DNA of 14,201 bases from an uncultured Prosthecobacter sp. (lineage in GTDB: Bacteria; Verrucomicrobiota; Verrucomicrobiia; Verrucomicrobiales; Verrucomicrobiaceae). Shown here piece by piece: positions 1 through 7,358 of this stretch. Within the stretch, counting starts at the first letter, position 1; each line of letters starts with the position of its first letter. The DNA lies in NCBI GenBank assembly GCA_937941745.1, contig CALDGV010000163.1, positions 1 through 14,201 on the forward strand. The letters are read 5' to 3'. The notes under the pieces are model-generated. The model was not told the DNA's origin and did not search any database. It saw nothing but the letters and a program-made list of their open reading frames with translations. A program made the translations under genes and the position numbers.

Positions 1-1105
<1,105 letters not shown>

Positions 1106-1162
1106 GGCAAAGGGGGCGCAGAGTAGGAGGATTACGCCGGAAGGCAACGCAGAGTCGTGGCT

Positions 1163-2293
1163 TCAGGCATCGAGGCCGCGGGCAGCCTCGACAAAGGCGG
1201 CGGCGAGGGCGGACCAGTCGTCCGCCGAGCTGTGCCAGCCGCCGCTGACGCGGACGACGCGTTTCAGCTCCTCCCAGGAGGCGCCGAGCGCCTGGACGAC
1301 GACGGAGGACCCCTCCTTGCCGGAGCTGCAGGCGGAGCCGGTGGAGATGGAGAAACCCTGGCGGCTGAGGCGGGTGAGCCATTTGAGGTTGGGATGCCGG
1401 GGCATGACCATCAGGGTGGTGTTCCAAAGCCGCGGCGCGCCTTCGCTGATGATGCGGAGGCCGGGGAAGGCGGCCTTCATGGCCTGCTCAAAGCCATCCC
1501 GCAGGGAGGCCTGCTGGGCGGCGATGCCGGGCAGCCCCGGGGCCAGGCTTTCCCAGGCGCTGAGCATGGCCTCAATGCCGGGGTAGTTCTCCGTGCCGGC
1601 GCGGCGGCTGGTTTCCTGCGGGCCGCCATGCAGCAGGGGGAAGGCCTCGGAGGCATCGGCCAGGACCAGGAAGCCGCTGCCCTTGGGGCCGCCGAACTTG
1701 TGGGCGCTGCCGGTGAGGTAGTCGCAGGCACCGAGGGCGGAGGCATCGAGCTTGCCCAGCCACTGCACGGCATCGGAGTGGAAGCGTGCGCCGTGCTGCT
1801 GGCAGAGCTGGCGAAGCTCCGGCCAGGGCTGGAGCACGCCGCTCTCGTTGTTCGCCGCCATGATGGAAACGAGCGCAGGCTGGTGCACCTCCAGCACCTG
1901 CTTCAGGGCCTCAGGCTGCACCACGCCCTCGGCATCCACGGGCACCTCCACCACCCGGCTCCGGCCCAGCCAGGCGCGGGCGGCTTCACGGACGCTGGGG
2001 TGCTCGATGGCGGAAATGGCCACGCAGGCATCCGGCGGCAGGCAGCGCCCGAGGCCGGCAAAAAGGGTGTTGTTCGACTCCGTGGCCCCGGAGGTGAAGA
2101 GCACGCGCTCGGGCTCCACCTCGAGGAGGTCGCCCAGGCGCTCGCGGGCGGCCTCCAGGGCCTGGCTGGCATACCCTGCCTCGTGGTAGAGGCTGGAGGG
2201 GTTGTGCCAGTGGCGGTCACTGGCCCGCAGCCAGGCCTCGCGGGCCGCAGGCAGCAGGGGAGTGGTGGCGTTGTGGTCGAAGTAGGCCGGCAT
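1163..2293 (-). CDS. Cysteine desulfurase-like class V aminotransferase (NifS/IscS type)
   Basis: This is a fold-type I PLP enzyme likely to release sulfur from L-cysteine as an enzyme-bound persulfide for Fe-S cluster or thio-cofactor assembly. From the ATG at 2293 it has 376 residues and begins MPAYFDHNATTP, the standard start of the family. FTSGATESNN (66-75), H98 in AIEHPS, D174 in HSDAVQ, the PLP lysine K199 in SAHKFGGPKG, and GGPQETSRRAGTEN (223-236) are all present. C322 in STGSACSSGKEG matches the persulfide-forming cysteine. It is slightly short for IscS, and its tail (RVVRVSGGWHSS) departs from the usual IRFS-LG-x-T motif. It may therefore be a divergent desulfurase rather than the housekeeping IscS. 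The frame is open 18 codons further upstream to 2347, but homology begins at the chosen ATG. No Shine-Dalgarno is visible. It is first in the desulfurase-trpB transcription unit and divergent from the sulfatase. Family assignment is firm, exact role inferred. Confidence 0.86.
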   Translation of the reverse strand: MPAYFDHNATTPLLPAAREAWLRASDRHWHNPSSLYHEAGYASQALEAARERLGDLLEVEPERVLFTSGATESNNTLFAGLGRCLPPDACVAISAIEHPSVREAARAWLGRSRVVEVPVDAEGVVQPEALKQVLEVHQPALVSIMAANNESGVLQPWPELRQLCQQHGARFHSDAVQWLGKLDASALGACDYLTGSAHKFGGPKGSGFLVLADASEAFPLLHGGPQETSRRAGTENYPGIEAMLSAWESLAPGLPGIAAQQASLRDGFEQAMKAAFPGLRIISEGAPRLWNTTLMVMPRHPNLKWLTRLSRQGFSISTGSACSSGKEGSSVVVQALGASWEELKRVVRVSGGWHSSADDWSALAAAFVEAARGLDA

Positions 2294-2421
2294 GGAGCGG
2301 ATCTGGCGGCTTTGATACGGCTGCGGGCGGGCTTTTTCCAGCCTCACGGCATTTCCGTGCGAGGAAGCCTGCCTTCCAAGGCCGCCTGGGATTTCGGCTT
2401 TGCCTGAAAAGGAGGCTGGTG
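2294..2421. promoter_or_regulatory. Divergent spacer between desulfurase-like gene and sulfatase
   Basis: This 128-bp spacer must carry start signals for both flanking genes. I see no clean -35/-10 pair on either strand. It holds two small dyads, CACGG-5 nt-CCGTG at 2345-2359 and GGAAG-5 nt-CTTCC at 2363-2377, and a Shine-Dalgarno at its right end for the sulfatase. A regulatory role is inferred from position only. Confidence 0.4.
2410..2415 (+). promoter_or_regulatory. Shine-Dalgarno AGGAGG of the sulfatase
   Basis: AGGAGG sits 6 nt before the ATG at 2422. It decides between that ATG and the in-frame GTG one codon earlier at 2419, which would leave only 3 nt of spacing. It is the only textbook ribosome binding site at textbook spacing in the window. 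Confidence 0.75.
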
Positions 2422-3957
2422 ATGCCGTCGTTTCCCTGGCGCATGTTTCTCAAGACCTTTCTCTCCCTCCTGCTGCTGGCCTCCGCAGCCACGGCGCGGC
2501 AGCCGAACATCGTCCTCATTCTGGCGGATGACCTGGGGCCGGGAGATCTCGGGGCCTACGGGCAGACGAAGATCAAGACGCCGCACCTGGACCGCATGGC
2601 CGCCGAGGGCATGAAGCTCACCCGCCACTACTGCGGCAACGCCGTCTGTGCGCCGTCGCGCTCGGTGCTGATGACCGGCATGCATCCCGGCCACACCTAC
2701 ATCCGCGACAACCGCGGCACGGCGGACAACAAGGTGAAAACCCAGGGCGGCATCCCCACCACGGAAGGCCAGCACCCGATCCCGGAGGAAGCGAAGACGA
2801 TGGCGGAGGTGATGCGCGACCTCGGGTATGCCACCGGGGGCTTTGGCAAATGGGGCCTGGGCGGGCCGCACACGGCGGGAGCACCGCTGAAGCAGGGTTT
2901 CCAGCGCTGGTTCGGCTACAACTGCCAGGGCGTGGCGCACAATTTCTATCCGGTGTACCTCTGGGACAACGACAAGATCATCCCGCTGAACAACCCTGAT
3001 TTCCCCGCGCACGACACCTTCAAGCCCGGCGAAGACCCGACGAAGCCGGAGAGCTACAAGCGCTTCCAGGGCCAGGAGTATTCGGCCGACCTCATCGCTG
3101 AGCAGGCCCGCGCCTTTGTGCGTCAGCACAAGGACGAGCCCTTCTTCCTCTACTGGCCCACCACGGTGCCGCATGTGGCGCTCCAGGTGCCCGACGACTC
3201 CCTGCGGGAATACGTGGGTCTCTGGGAGGATCCGCCCTATGCCGGCGGCAAGGGCTACATCCCGCATTTCAGCCCGAAGGCCGCCTACGCGGCGATGATC
3301 ACCCGCATGGACCGCGAGATCGGCAGCCTGATGAGCCTCGTGAAGGACCTGGGGCTCGATGAAGACACGGTCTTCATCTTCGTCTCCGACAACGGCCCGC
3401 TGAACGGCACCCATGCCAAGCTCGCGGGCACCGACTGCGACTTCTTCAATTCCAACCAGGGCCTCCGCGATGGCAAGGGCACCCTCTATGAAGGCGGCAT
3501 CCGCTCCCCCGGCATCGTGCGCTGGAAGGGCAAAATCAAGCCGGGCAGCGTCTCGGCACGCCTCTCGGGCTTTGAGGACTGGCTTCCGACGCTGGCCGAG
3601 TTGGCGGGCGGCAAGGACAAGGTTCCGGCTCAGGTGGACGGGGTCAGCCTGGCTCCGACTCTGCTCGGTCAGGAGCAGCCGGAGCGCGAGTCGCTCTACC
3701 GTGAGTTCGCTGGTTACGGCGGCCAGGTCGCCGTGCACATGGGGTCATGGAAGCTGATCAAGACGGGCCTGAGCGGCAAGAAGGTGCGCGGCAAGACCGG
3801 CGTGCTCAGCGTGGAGCTTTACGACCTGTCCAAGGATGAGAAGGAGACCACCAACGTGGCCGCCCAGCATCCTGAAATCGTCGCCAAGATGGAGGCTGTC
3901 ATTCAGGCACAGCATGCCCGCAGCGCTGACTTCCCGATCGCAGGCCTCGACAAGTGA
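2422..3957 (+). CDS. Secreted sulfatase, S1 formylglycine family (arylsulfatase-like)
   Basis: This enzyme hydrolyses sulfate esters, plausibly on sulfated polysaccharide or its oligomers, outside the cytoplasm. The 511-residue protein opens with a Sec signal peptide (R7 and K11, then hydrophobic FLSLLLLASAATA, cleavage near A25). Mature sequence starts with PNIVLILADDLGPGDLG, whose paired aspartates D36-D37 are calcium ligands in this family. NAVCAPSRS carries the C-x-P-S-R motif, and C76 is the residue converted to formylglycine. FGKWGLGG (about 142-149) and FVSDNGP (about 319-325) are further family blocks, and the end ELYDLSKDEKETTNVA is the usual C-terminal subdomain signature. Length is normal. 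Activity needs a formylglycine-generating enzyme or anSME, neither of which is in the window. ATG 2422 was chosen for its Shine-Dalgarno. The stop abuts the stop of the convergent dehydrogenase. Substrate cannot be read from sequence. Confidence 0.93.
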   Translation: MPSFPWRMFLKTFLSLLLLASAATARQPNIVLILADDLGPGDLGAYGQTKIKTPHLDRMAAEGMKLTRHYCGNAVCAPSRSVLMTGMHPGHTYIRDNRGTADNKVKTQGGIPTTEGQHPIPEEAKTMAEVMRDLGYATGGFGKWGLGGPHTAGAPLKQGFQRWFGYNCQGVAHNFYPVYLWDNDKIIPLNNPDFPAHDTFKPGEDPTKPESYKRFQGQEYSADLIAEQARAFVRQHKDEPFFLYWPTTVPHVALQVPDDSLREYVGLWEDPPYAGGKGYIPHFSPKAAYAAMITRMDREIGSLMSLVKDLGLDEDTVFIFVSDNGPLNGTHAKLAGTDCDFFNSNQGLRDGKGTLYEGGIRSPGIVRWKGKIKPGSVSARLSGFEDWLPTLAELAGGKDKVPAQVDGVSLAPTLLGQEQPERESLYREFAGYGGQVAVHMGSWKLIKTGLSGKKVRGKTGVLSVELYDLSKDEKETTNVAAQHPEIVAKMEAVIQAQHARSADFPIAGLDK

Positions 3958-3961
3958 TCAC
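3954..3961. other. Abutting convergent stop codons in an 8-bp palindrome
   Basis: GTGATCAC is a perfect palindrome. Its first TGA (3955-3957) ends the sulfatase. The complement of TCA (3958-3960) is the TGA ending the dehydrogenase on the other strand. No base separates the two coding regions, so any terminator must lie inside the opposing gene. Confidence 0.9.
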
Positions 3962-4797
3962 GCACTGAAGTCCGTGTCTCGGGCGGCCTGCTCCCAGGCT
4001 TCCAGCTCGCGCAGGCGGTTCGCGGCCGTCGTACGGATCTTCTGAACCACGTACTTGCCGAGCGGCAGCCGCAGCGGCGCCTGGCCTTCGTGAACCATCT
4101 TCACGATGAGCTCCGCCGCCTTTTCCGGATCGCCGGGCTGCTTGCCGTCCACCACCTTGAGGTAGTTGGCGAACTTGCCTGCCGTGCCTGCATACTCCGG
4201 CATGGCCTCGGCATGATCGAGGCCGCGTGAGATGAAGCCAGTGCGGAAGGGGCCGGGCTGCACCAGCGTGACCTTGAGGCCGTGAGGCAGGAGTTCGGCA
4301 TGAAGGCTTTCATGCAGGGCCTCCACCGCCGCCTTGGCCGCGCCATAGATGCCGAAACCGGCGTAGTTTGAGACTGCGGCTGCGGCGCTGATGGTGACGA
4401 TGTGCCCGGACTTCTGCTGGCGCAGGGTGGGCAGGGCGGCGCGGATGACATTCAACGTGCCAAAAAAGTTCGTCTCCATGTTCCGGCGGATCTGCGCCTC
4501 CGAGCATTCCTCCACGGCACCGATCAGGCCGTAGCCAGCGTTGTTCACGAGCACGTCCAGCCGGCCCGTGACGCTGGCCGCCTCCGCCAGCACGGCCTGC
4601 ACCTGCGCGGCGTCCGTGATGTCGAGCACGAAGCCCTGGCAGCGCCCGGCGCCGAGGTGCTCCAGCAGCTCCAGATCCTGCTTGTGGCGGGCGGTGGCGA
4701 TCACTTGATCACCGGCGAGGAGGGCGGCTTCGGCAATGGCGCGGCCAAAGCCGGAAGAACAGCCGGTGATGAACCAAGTGCGTGATGGAGAAGACAT
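3958..4797 (-). CDS. Short-chain dehydrogenase/reductase (classical SDR)
   Basis: This is a cytoplasmic NAD(P)-dependent oxidoreductase of the classical SDR family, 279 residues from the ATG at 4797. The Rossmann glycine motif TGCSSGFG is at 11-18, and TAR at 35-37 ends the second strand, which slightly favours NADP. NNAG lies at 85-88. The catalytic set is N110 (METNFFG), S137 (VTISAAA), Y151 and K155 (IYGAAK), followed by the PGP loop at 181-183. All catalytic residues are intact. A GTG two codons upstream (4803) could also start it; I prefer the ATG. No Shine-Dalgarno is visible. Proteins of this type are often annotated simply as oxidoreductase, and the substrate cannot be deduced. It converges on the sulfatase with no gap and is divergent from the 144-residue conserved protein, with which it may share a control region. 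Confidence 0.92.
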   Translation of the reverse strand: MSSPSRTWFITGCSSGFGRAIAEAALLAGDQVIATARHKQDLELLEHLGAGRCQGFVLDITDAAQVQAVLAEAASVTGRLDVLVNNAGYGLIGAVEECSEAQIRRNMETNFFGTLNVIRAALPTLRQQKSGHIVTISAAAAVSNYAGFGIYGAAKAAVEALHESLHAELLPHGLKVTLVQPGPFRTGFISRGLDHAEAMPEYAGTAGKFANYLKVVDGKQPGDPEKAAELIVKMVHEGQAPLRLPLGKYVVQKIRTTAANRLRELEAWEQAARDTDFSA

Positions 4798-4910
4798 GGG
4801 CACGGGTTACGCCGCCGGTTCCCGGAGTGGATGATCTGCGTTTTGCAGTCCGCCTTGGACAAAGCCGGCCGGCGGGGCCAATGCGGCAGCTCCGACCTCC
4901 TCTCCACCTC
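4798..4910. promoter_or_regulatory. Divergent spacer between SDR gene and conserved 144-residue protein
   Basis: This 113-bp spacer should contain both promoters. It shows a small dyad CTGC-GTTTT-GCAG at 4836-4848 and a 10-bp perfect palindrome GCCGGCCGGC at 4864-4873. No consensus promoter or Shine-Dalgarno was recognised. Confidence 0.35.
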
Positions 4911-5345
4911 ATGCAGGAAAGCGATCTCCTCGAAAAACTCCGCAAAATCGAACGCCTCTATGCCGGAGCCAGCACGCCGGGGGAAAAGGAGGCGGCTGCC
5001 GAGGCCATGGCCCGCATTCGCCAGCGGCTGCATGCCCAGGCCCGCGCCGAAAAGCTCATCGAATACCGCTTCACCCTCATGGATGGCTGGTCCAAGAAGC
5101 TCTTCCTGGCCCTGCTGCGCCGCTATGACCTCCGCCCCTACCGCTATGCCCGCCAGCGGCGGAACACGGTGATGGTGCGCGTGCCGCGCAGCTTTGTGGA
5201 CGAGACCCTCTGGCCGGAGTTTCTGGAGCTCAGCGAGGTGCTGAAAACCTACCTGGAGGAGGTCACGAACCGCGTCATCGCCCAGGCCATTCATGAAGAT
5301 GCCGGCGAGGTGGAGGTGGTGCCCGGCGAATACCTTGGTGACTAG
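4911..5345 (+). CDS. Conserved basic protein, uncharacterised, DUF2786-like N-terminus
   Basis: This 144-residue soluble protein has no signal peptide or membrane segment. Residues 5-45 (DLLEKLRKIERLYAG, then EKEAAAEAMARIRQRL) are predicted helical and resemble the DUF2786-type pattern of a KIRKIE-like helix followed by an AAAEA helix; this match is tentative. Residues 50-106 contain the most distinctive part: EYRFTLMDGWSKKLFLALLRRYDL, then the arginine-rich PYRYARQRRNTVMVRVP and FVDETLWPEF. I recall similar small proteins as hypothetical in several Gram-negative groups. The basic RQRR stretch could bind nucleic acid, but that is speculation. The frame stays open upstream to 4782, overlapping the dehydrogenase start. 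I chose ATG 4911 because the conserved-looking sequence begins there; ATG 4881 is an alternative. No Shine-Dalgarno. The DUF3500 gene follows 83 nt downstream on the same strand. Confidence 0.75.
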   Translation: MQESDLLEKLRKIERLYAGASTPGEKEAAAEAMARIRQRLHAQARAEKLIEYRFTLMDGWSKKLFLALLRRYDLRPYRYARQRRNTVMVRVPRSFVDETLWPEFLELSEVLKTYLEEVTNRVIAQAIHEDAGEVEVVPGEYLGD

Positions 5346-5351
5346 CTGCTC

Positions 5352-5371
5352 GCGGGCTGAAGATTGCCCGC
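5352..5371 (+). other. Small GC-rich hairpin after the 144-residue protein gene
   Basis: GCGGGC (5352-5357) and GCCCGC (5366-5371) form a 6-bp perfect stem with an 8-nt loop, starting 7 nt after the TAG. There is no T-tract, so it is not a standard intrinsic terminator. It could be a weak terminator or a 3' end stabiliser. Confidence 0.35.
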
Positions 5372-5428
5372 ACGGCGCAAGCGCAGGCTTCCCACGGCGT
5401 TGGTTTCCTGGTAATCCCCACATTTGCC

Positions 5429-6406
5429 ATGAACCCGCTCCTTCAACCCAGCCGTCGTCGTTTCCTCCAGCACACCACCCAGGCGCTCACCGCCGGCTGG
5501 CTAGGCTCCAGTTTTGCCGAAGAGGCCAAGCCCTCGCTGCCTGTTTCAGAAACCCTCGTGAAGCAGCTTTACAGCAGCCTGGATGAAGCCCAGCGCGCCG
5601 CCATCTGCCTGCCGTGGAATGATCCGCTGCGCCTCAAGGTGGACAACAACTGGCACATCCGCCCCAAGCGCCTGCGCGATGTGCTGAAGGCCGACCAGCA
5701 GGACTTGGTGCGGCAGATTTTCGACAAGCTGCACAGTGAGGAATACAAGAAGGAGGTCTGGCGTCAGTTCGACCACGACAACGCCAGGGACGGCGGCTTT
5801 GCCAGCGCCTCCGTGGCCATCTTTGGCGAGCCCGGCAGCGGCAAGTTTGAGTTCGTCTTCACCGGTCGCCACTGCACGCGCCGCTGCGATGGCGACAGCG
5901 AGGCGGGCACGGCCTTTGGCGGCCCGATCTTCTATGGTCATGCGGCCAAGAGCTTCAACGAAGGCCCGACCCACGAAGGCAACGCCTACTGGTTCCAGGC
6001 CCGGCGCGCCAACGAGGTCTTCCAGGCCCTGGATGAAAAGCAGCGCGCCCTGGCGCTGTGCGACACGAGCCGCGATGAGGAGGGCAACGACACCGTCAAG
6101 CTGACAGGCAAGACGCGCGGGCTCGATGGCATCCCGATGGCCGAGCTTTCCGCCGATCAGAAAGGTCTGGTGCGCGGGGTGCTGAAGGATCTCCTGGCCC
6201 CTTTCCGCCATGAGGATGCTGCGGAGTCCATGAAATACATCGAAGCCGGCGGCTTCGACAACCTGCACCTCGCCTACTACAAGAACCAGGACATCGGCAA
6301 GGATGGTGTCTGGGATGTCTGGCAGATCGAGGGGCCGAACATGATCTGGTTCTTCCGCGGCGAGCCGCACGTGCACTGCTGGGCGCACATCAAGCAGACG
6401 GCCTGA
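5429..6406 (+). CDS. Tat-exported DUF3500 family protein
   Basis: This 325-residue protein carries a twin-arginine signal: SRRRFLQ at 8-14, then a weakly hydrophobic stretch ending near SSFA (27-30). It is therefore probably folded in the cytoplasm before export to the periplasm or beyond. The rest matches the DUF3500 family as I know it: LVKQLYSSLDEAQRAAICLPW (43-63), NNWHI (73-77), FTGRHCTRRCDG (144-155), AFGGPIFYGH (162-171), and MIWFFRGEPHVHCW (305-318) near the end. Conserved His and Cys residues cluster in the RHCTRRC and PHVHCW segments, which could suggest metal or cofactor binding, consistent with Tat use; this is inference. No biochemical function is established for the family that I can name. 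No Shine-Dalgarno; the ATG follows ATTTGCC. It converges on the hydrolase gene with a 15-nt gap. Confidence 0.86.
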   Translation: MNPLLQPSRRRFLQHTTQALTAGWLGSSFAEEAKPSLPVSETLVKQLYSSLDEAQRAAICLPWNDPLRLKVDNNWHIRPKRLRDVLKADQQDLVRQIFDKLHSEEYKKEVWRQFDHDNARDGGFASASVAIFGEPGSGKFEFVFTGRHCTRRCDGDSEAGTAFGGPIFYGHAAKSFNEGPTHEGNAYWFQARRANEVFQALDEKQRALALCDTSRDEEGNDTVKLTGKTRGLDGIPMAELSADQKGLVRGVLKDLLAPFRHEDAAESMKYIEAGGFDNLHLAYYKNQDIGKDGVWDVWQIEGPNMIWFFRGEPHVHCWAHIKQTA

Positions 6407-6421
6407 GCCGCCTCGTTCAGT

Positions 6422-7258
6422 TCACTTCGCCTTCTTGCCCTCATCGAGGAAGTCGATGGCCTTTTCCAGCCATTGCCTGGCCGGGGCTCCATGCCCCTGG
6501 CCGGGGATGTCCAGAAGCTTCACATGCTTGAACTCATTGGCCTGAAAGCCCTGCTCATAGATGGCCTTCGTGTTGTCCTGGTTGAAGTCCTTGTCTCCCG
6601 TCACCAGCACGATGCGCGATTCATTCTGCGCCAGGGTGGCGATCTCAGGGTGGGGAATGTAGCGGGCCTCGAACATCGTGCCGTCCTTGCCCTGCGTGGG
6701 GAAGAAGAAGTTCACTCCCATGAAGCACACGGCACCGCTGAACATGTCCGCATAGGCCACGGCCAGCATGGAGGCCACGCGTGAACCGCCGCTGTGACCG
6801 CTGACATAGACCCGTGCCGGATCAATGCTGTAGAGCTGCCGCATCTGGTCGTTGGCGGTGATGGCCAGCTGCATCCGGCCGAAGACTTCGCGGTTGTTGC
6901 CCGACTTCAGGGCGCCGATGAAGATCAGCTTCCGGTCGGCGAGCACTTTTTCCCAGTCGGCAGGCAGGGCGCACTGGTCATTCGGGCTGATCCAGATGAA
7001 GAGGCCATGCGGCTCCTCCTTCTTGTAGGAGCGCGGCACGATGACCTCGTAGCTTTCCTGGGAGAGGTCCAGCACGGCTGGCGTCTCGGCTGAGCGCAGG
7101 CGCATCTTGAGCTGATCTGGTCCGGCCATGGGCGTGCCTTCCTGGAAGGTGAGGCGGCTGCGCTGGCCCGGCTTCACCTTGGTCTGGGAAGCGGGCTGCG
7201 CACTGGCAGGGCTGATCCAGAGGCTGGCAAGGGCGATGAAGGTGGAGAGAAAGCGCAT
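6422..7258 (-). CDS. Secreted alpha/beta hydrolase, esterase/PHB-depolymerase-like
   Basis: This is a 278-residue exported serine hydrolase. The first 20 residues (MRFLSTFIALASLWISPASA) are a Sec signal peptide with an AxA-like cleavage site. The body has the alpha/beta hydrolase order: YEVIVPRSYKKEEPHGLFIWISPND (70-94), the nucleophile elbow GHSGGS with S156, a probable acid D222 or D224 in VTGDKDFN, and H256 in IPGQGHG. The arrangement resembles the esterase/PHB depolymerase (LpqC-like) group, which includes feruloyl and acetyl xylan esterases, so an ester of plant or algal polysaccharide is a reasonable but unproved substrate. A lipase or peptidase of the same fold cannot be excluded. The start at 7258 fits the signal peptide. 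There is no Shine-Dalgarno, but a 7-bp stem ends 7 nt before the ATG. It is divergent from the M23-PKD gene. Confidence 0.82.
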   Translation of the reverse strand: MRFLSTFIALASLWISPASAQPASQTKVKPGQRSRLTFQEGTPMAGPDQLKMRLRSAETPAVLDLSQESYEVIVPRSYKKEEPHGLFIWISPNDQCALPADWEKVLADRKLIFIGALKSGNNREVFGRMQLAITANDQMRQLYSIDPARVYVSGHSGGSRVASMLAVAYADMFSGAVCFMGVNFFFPTQGKDGTMFEARYIPHPEIATLAQNESRIVLVTGDKDFNQDNTKAIYEQGFQANEFKHVKLLDIPGQGHGAPARQWLEKAIDFLDEGKKAK

Positions 7259-7358
7259 GAGAGCTGCATCGAAGCCTCGGGGAGCTCTCCTGTCGATGCT
7301 GATTTCAGCGGGGAGTCCTCGGCAAAAGAACCATCCTGGCTCCCGTAGTCACCTGCCC
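7259..7358. promoter_or_regulatory. Divergent spacer with a 7-bp dyad between hydrolase and M23-PKD gene
   Basis: This 100-bp spacer contains GCATCGA (7266-7272) and TCGATGC (7293-7299), a perfect 7-bp inverted repeat enclosing 20 nt that include the palindrome GAGCTC. It may be an operator for both genes or a leader hairpin for the hydrolase. I recognise no clear -35/-10 elements. Confidence 0.4.

Noticed and set aside
1157..2407. Plus-strand open frame of 416 codons
   Set aside because: It lies antisense to the desulfurase-like gene, which has intact catalytic motifs; the translation is low complexity and unlike any family.
2344..3738. Minus-strand open frame of 464 codons
   Set aside because: Antisense to the sulfatase, which has a signal peptide, CAPSR motif and Shine-Dalgarno. 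Its composition is that of a shadow frame.
3928..3991. Interleaved inverted repeats (GACTTC/GAAGTC and GCAGGCC/GGCCTGC) across the sulfatase-SDR junction
   Set aside because: The arms are short, far apart, and lie within coding sequence; together they would need a pseudoknot topology. No T-tract supports a terminator.
5828..5851. Possible Walker A motif GEPGSGKF in the DUF3500 protein
   Set aside because: The position after GK is Phe, not Ser/Thr, no Walker B follows, and the segment is part of the normal DUF3500 family sequence.
7128..7358. 77-codon upstream extension of the M23-PKD gene
   Set aside because: It overlaps the hydrolase start antisense and would bury the signal peptide that begins at the ATG at 7359.
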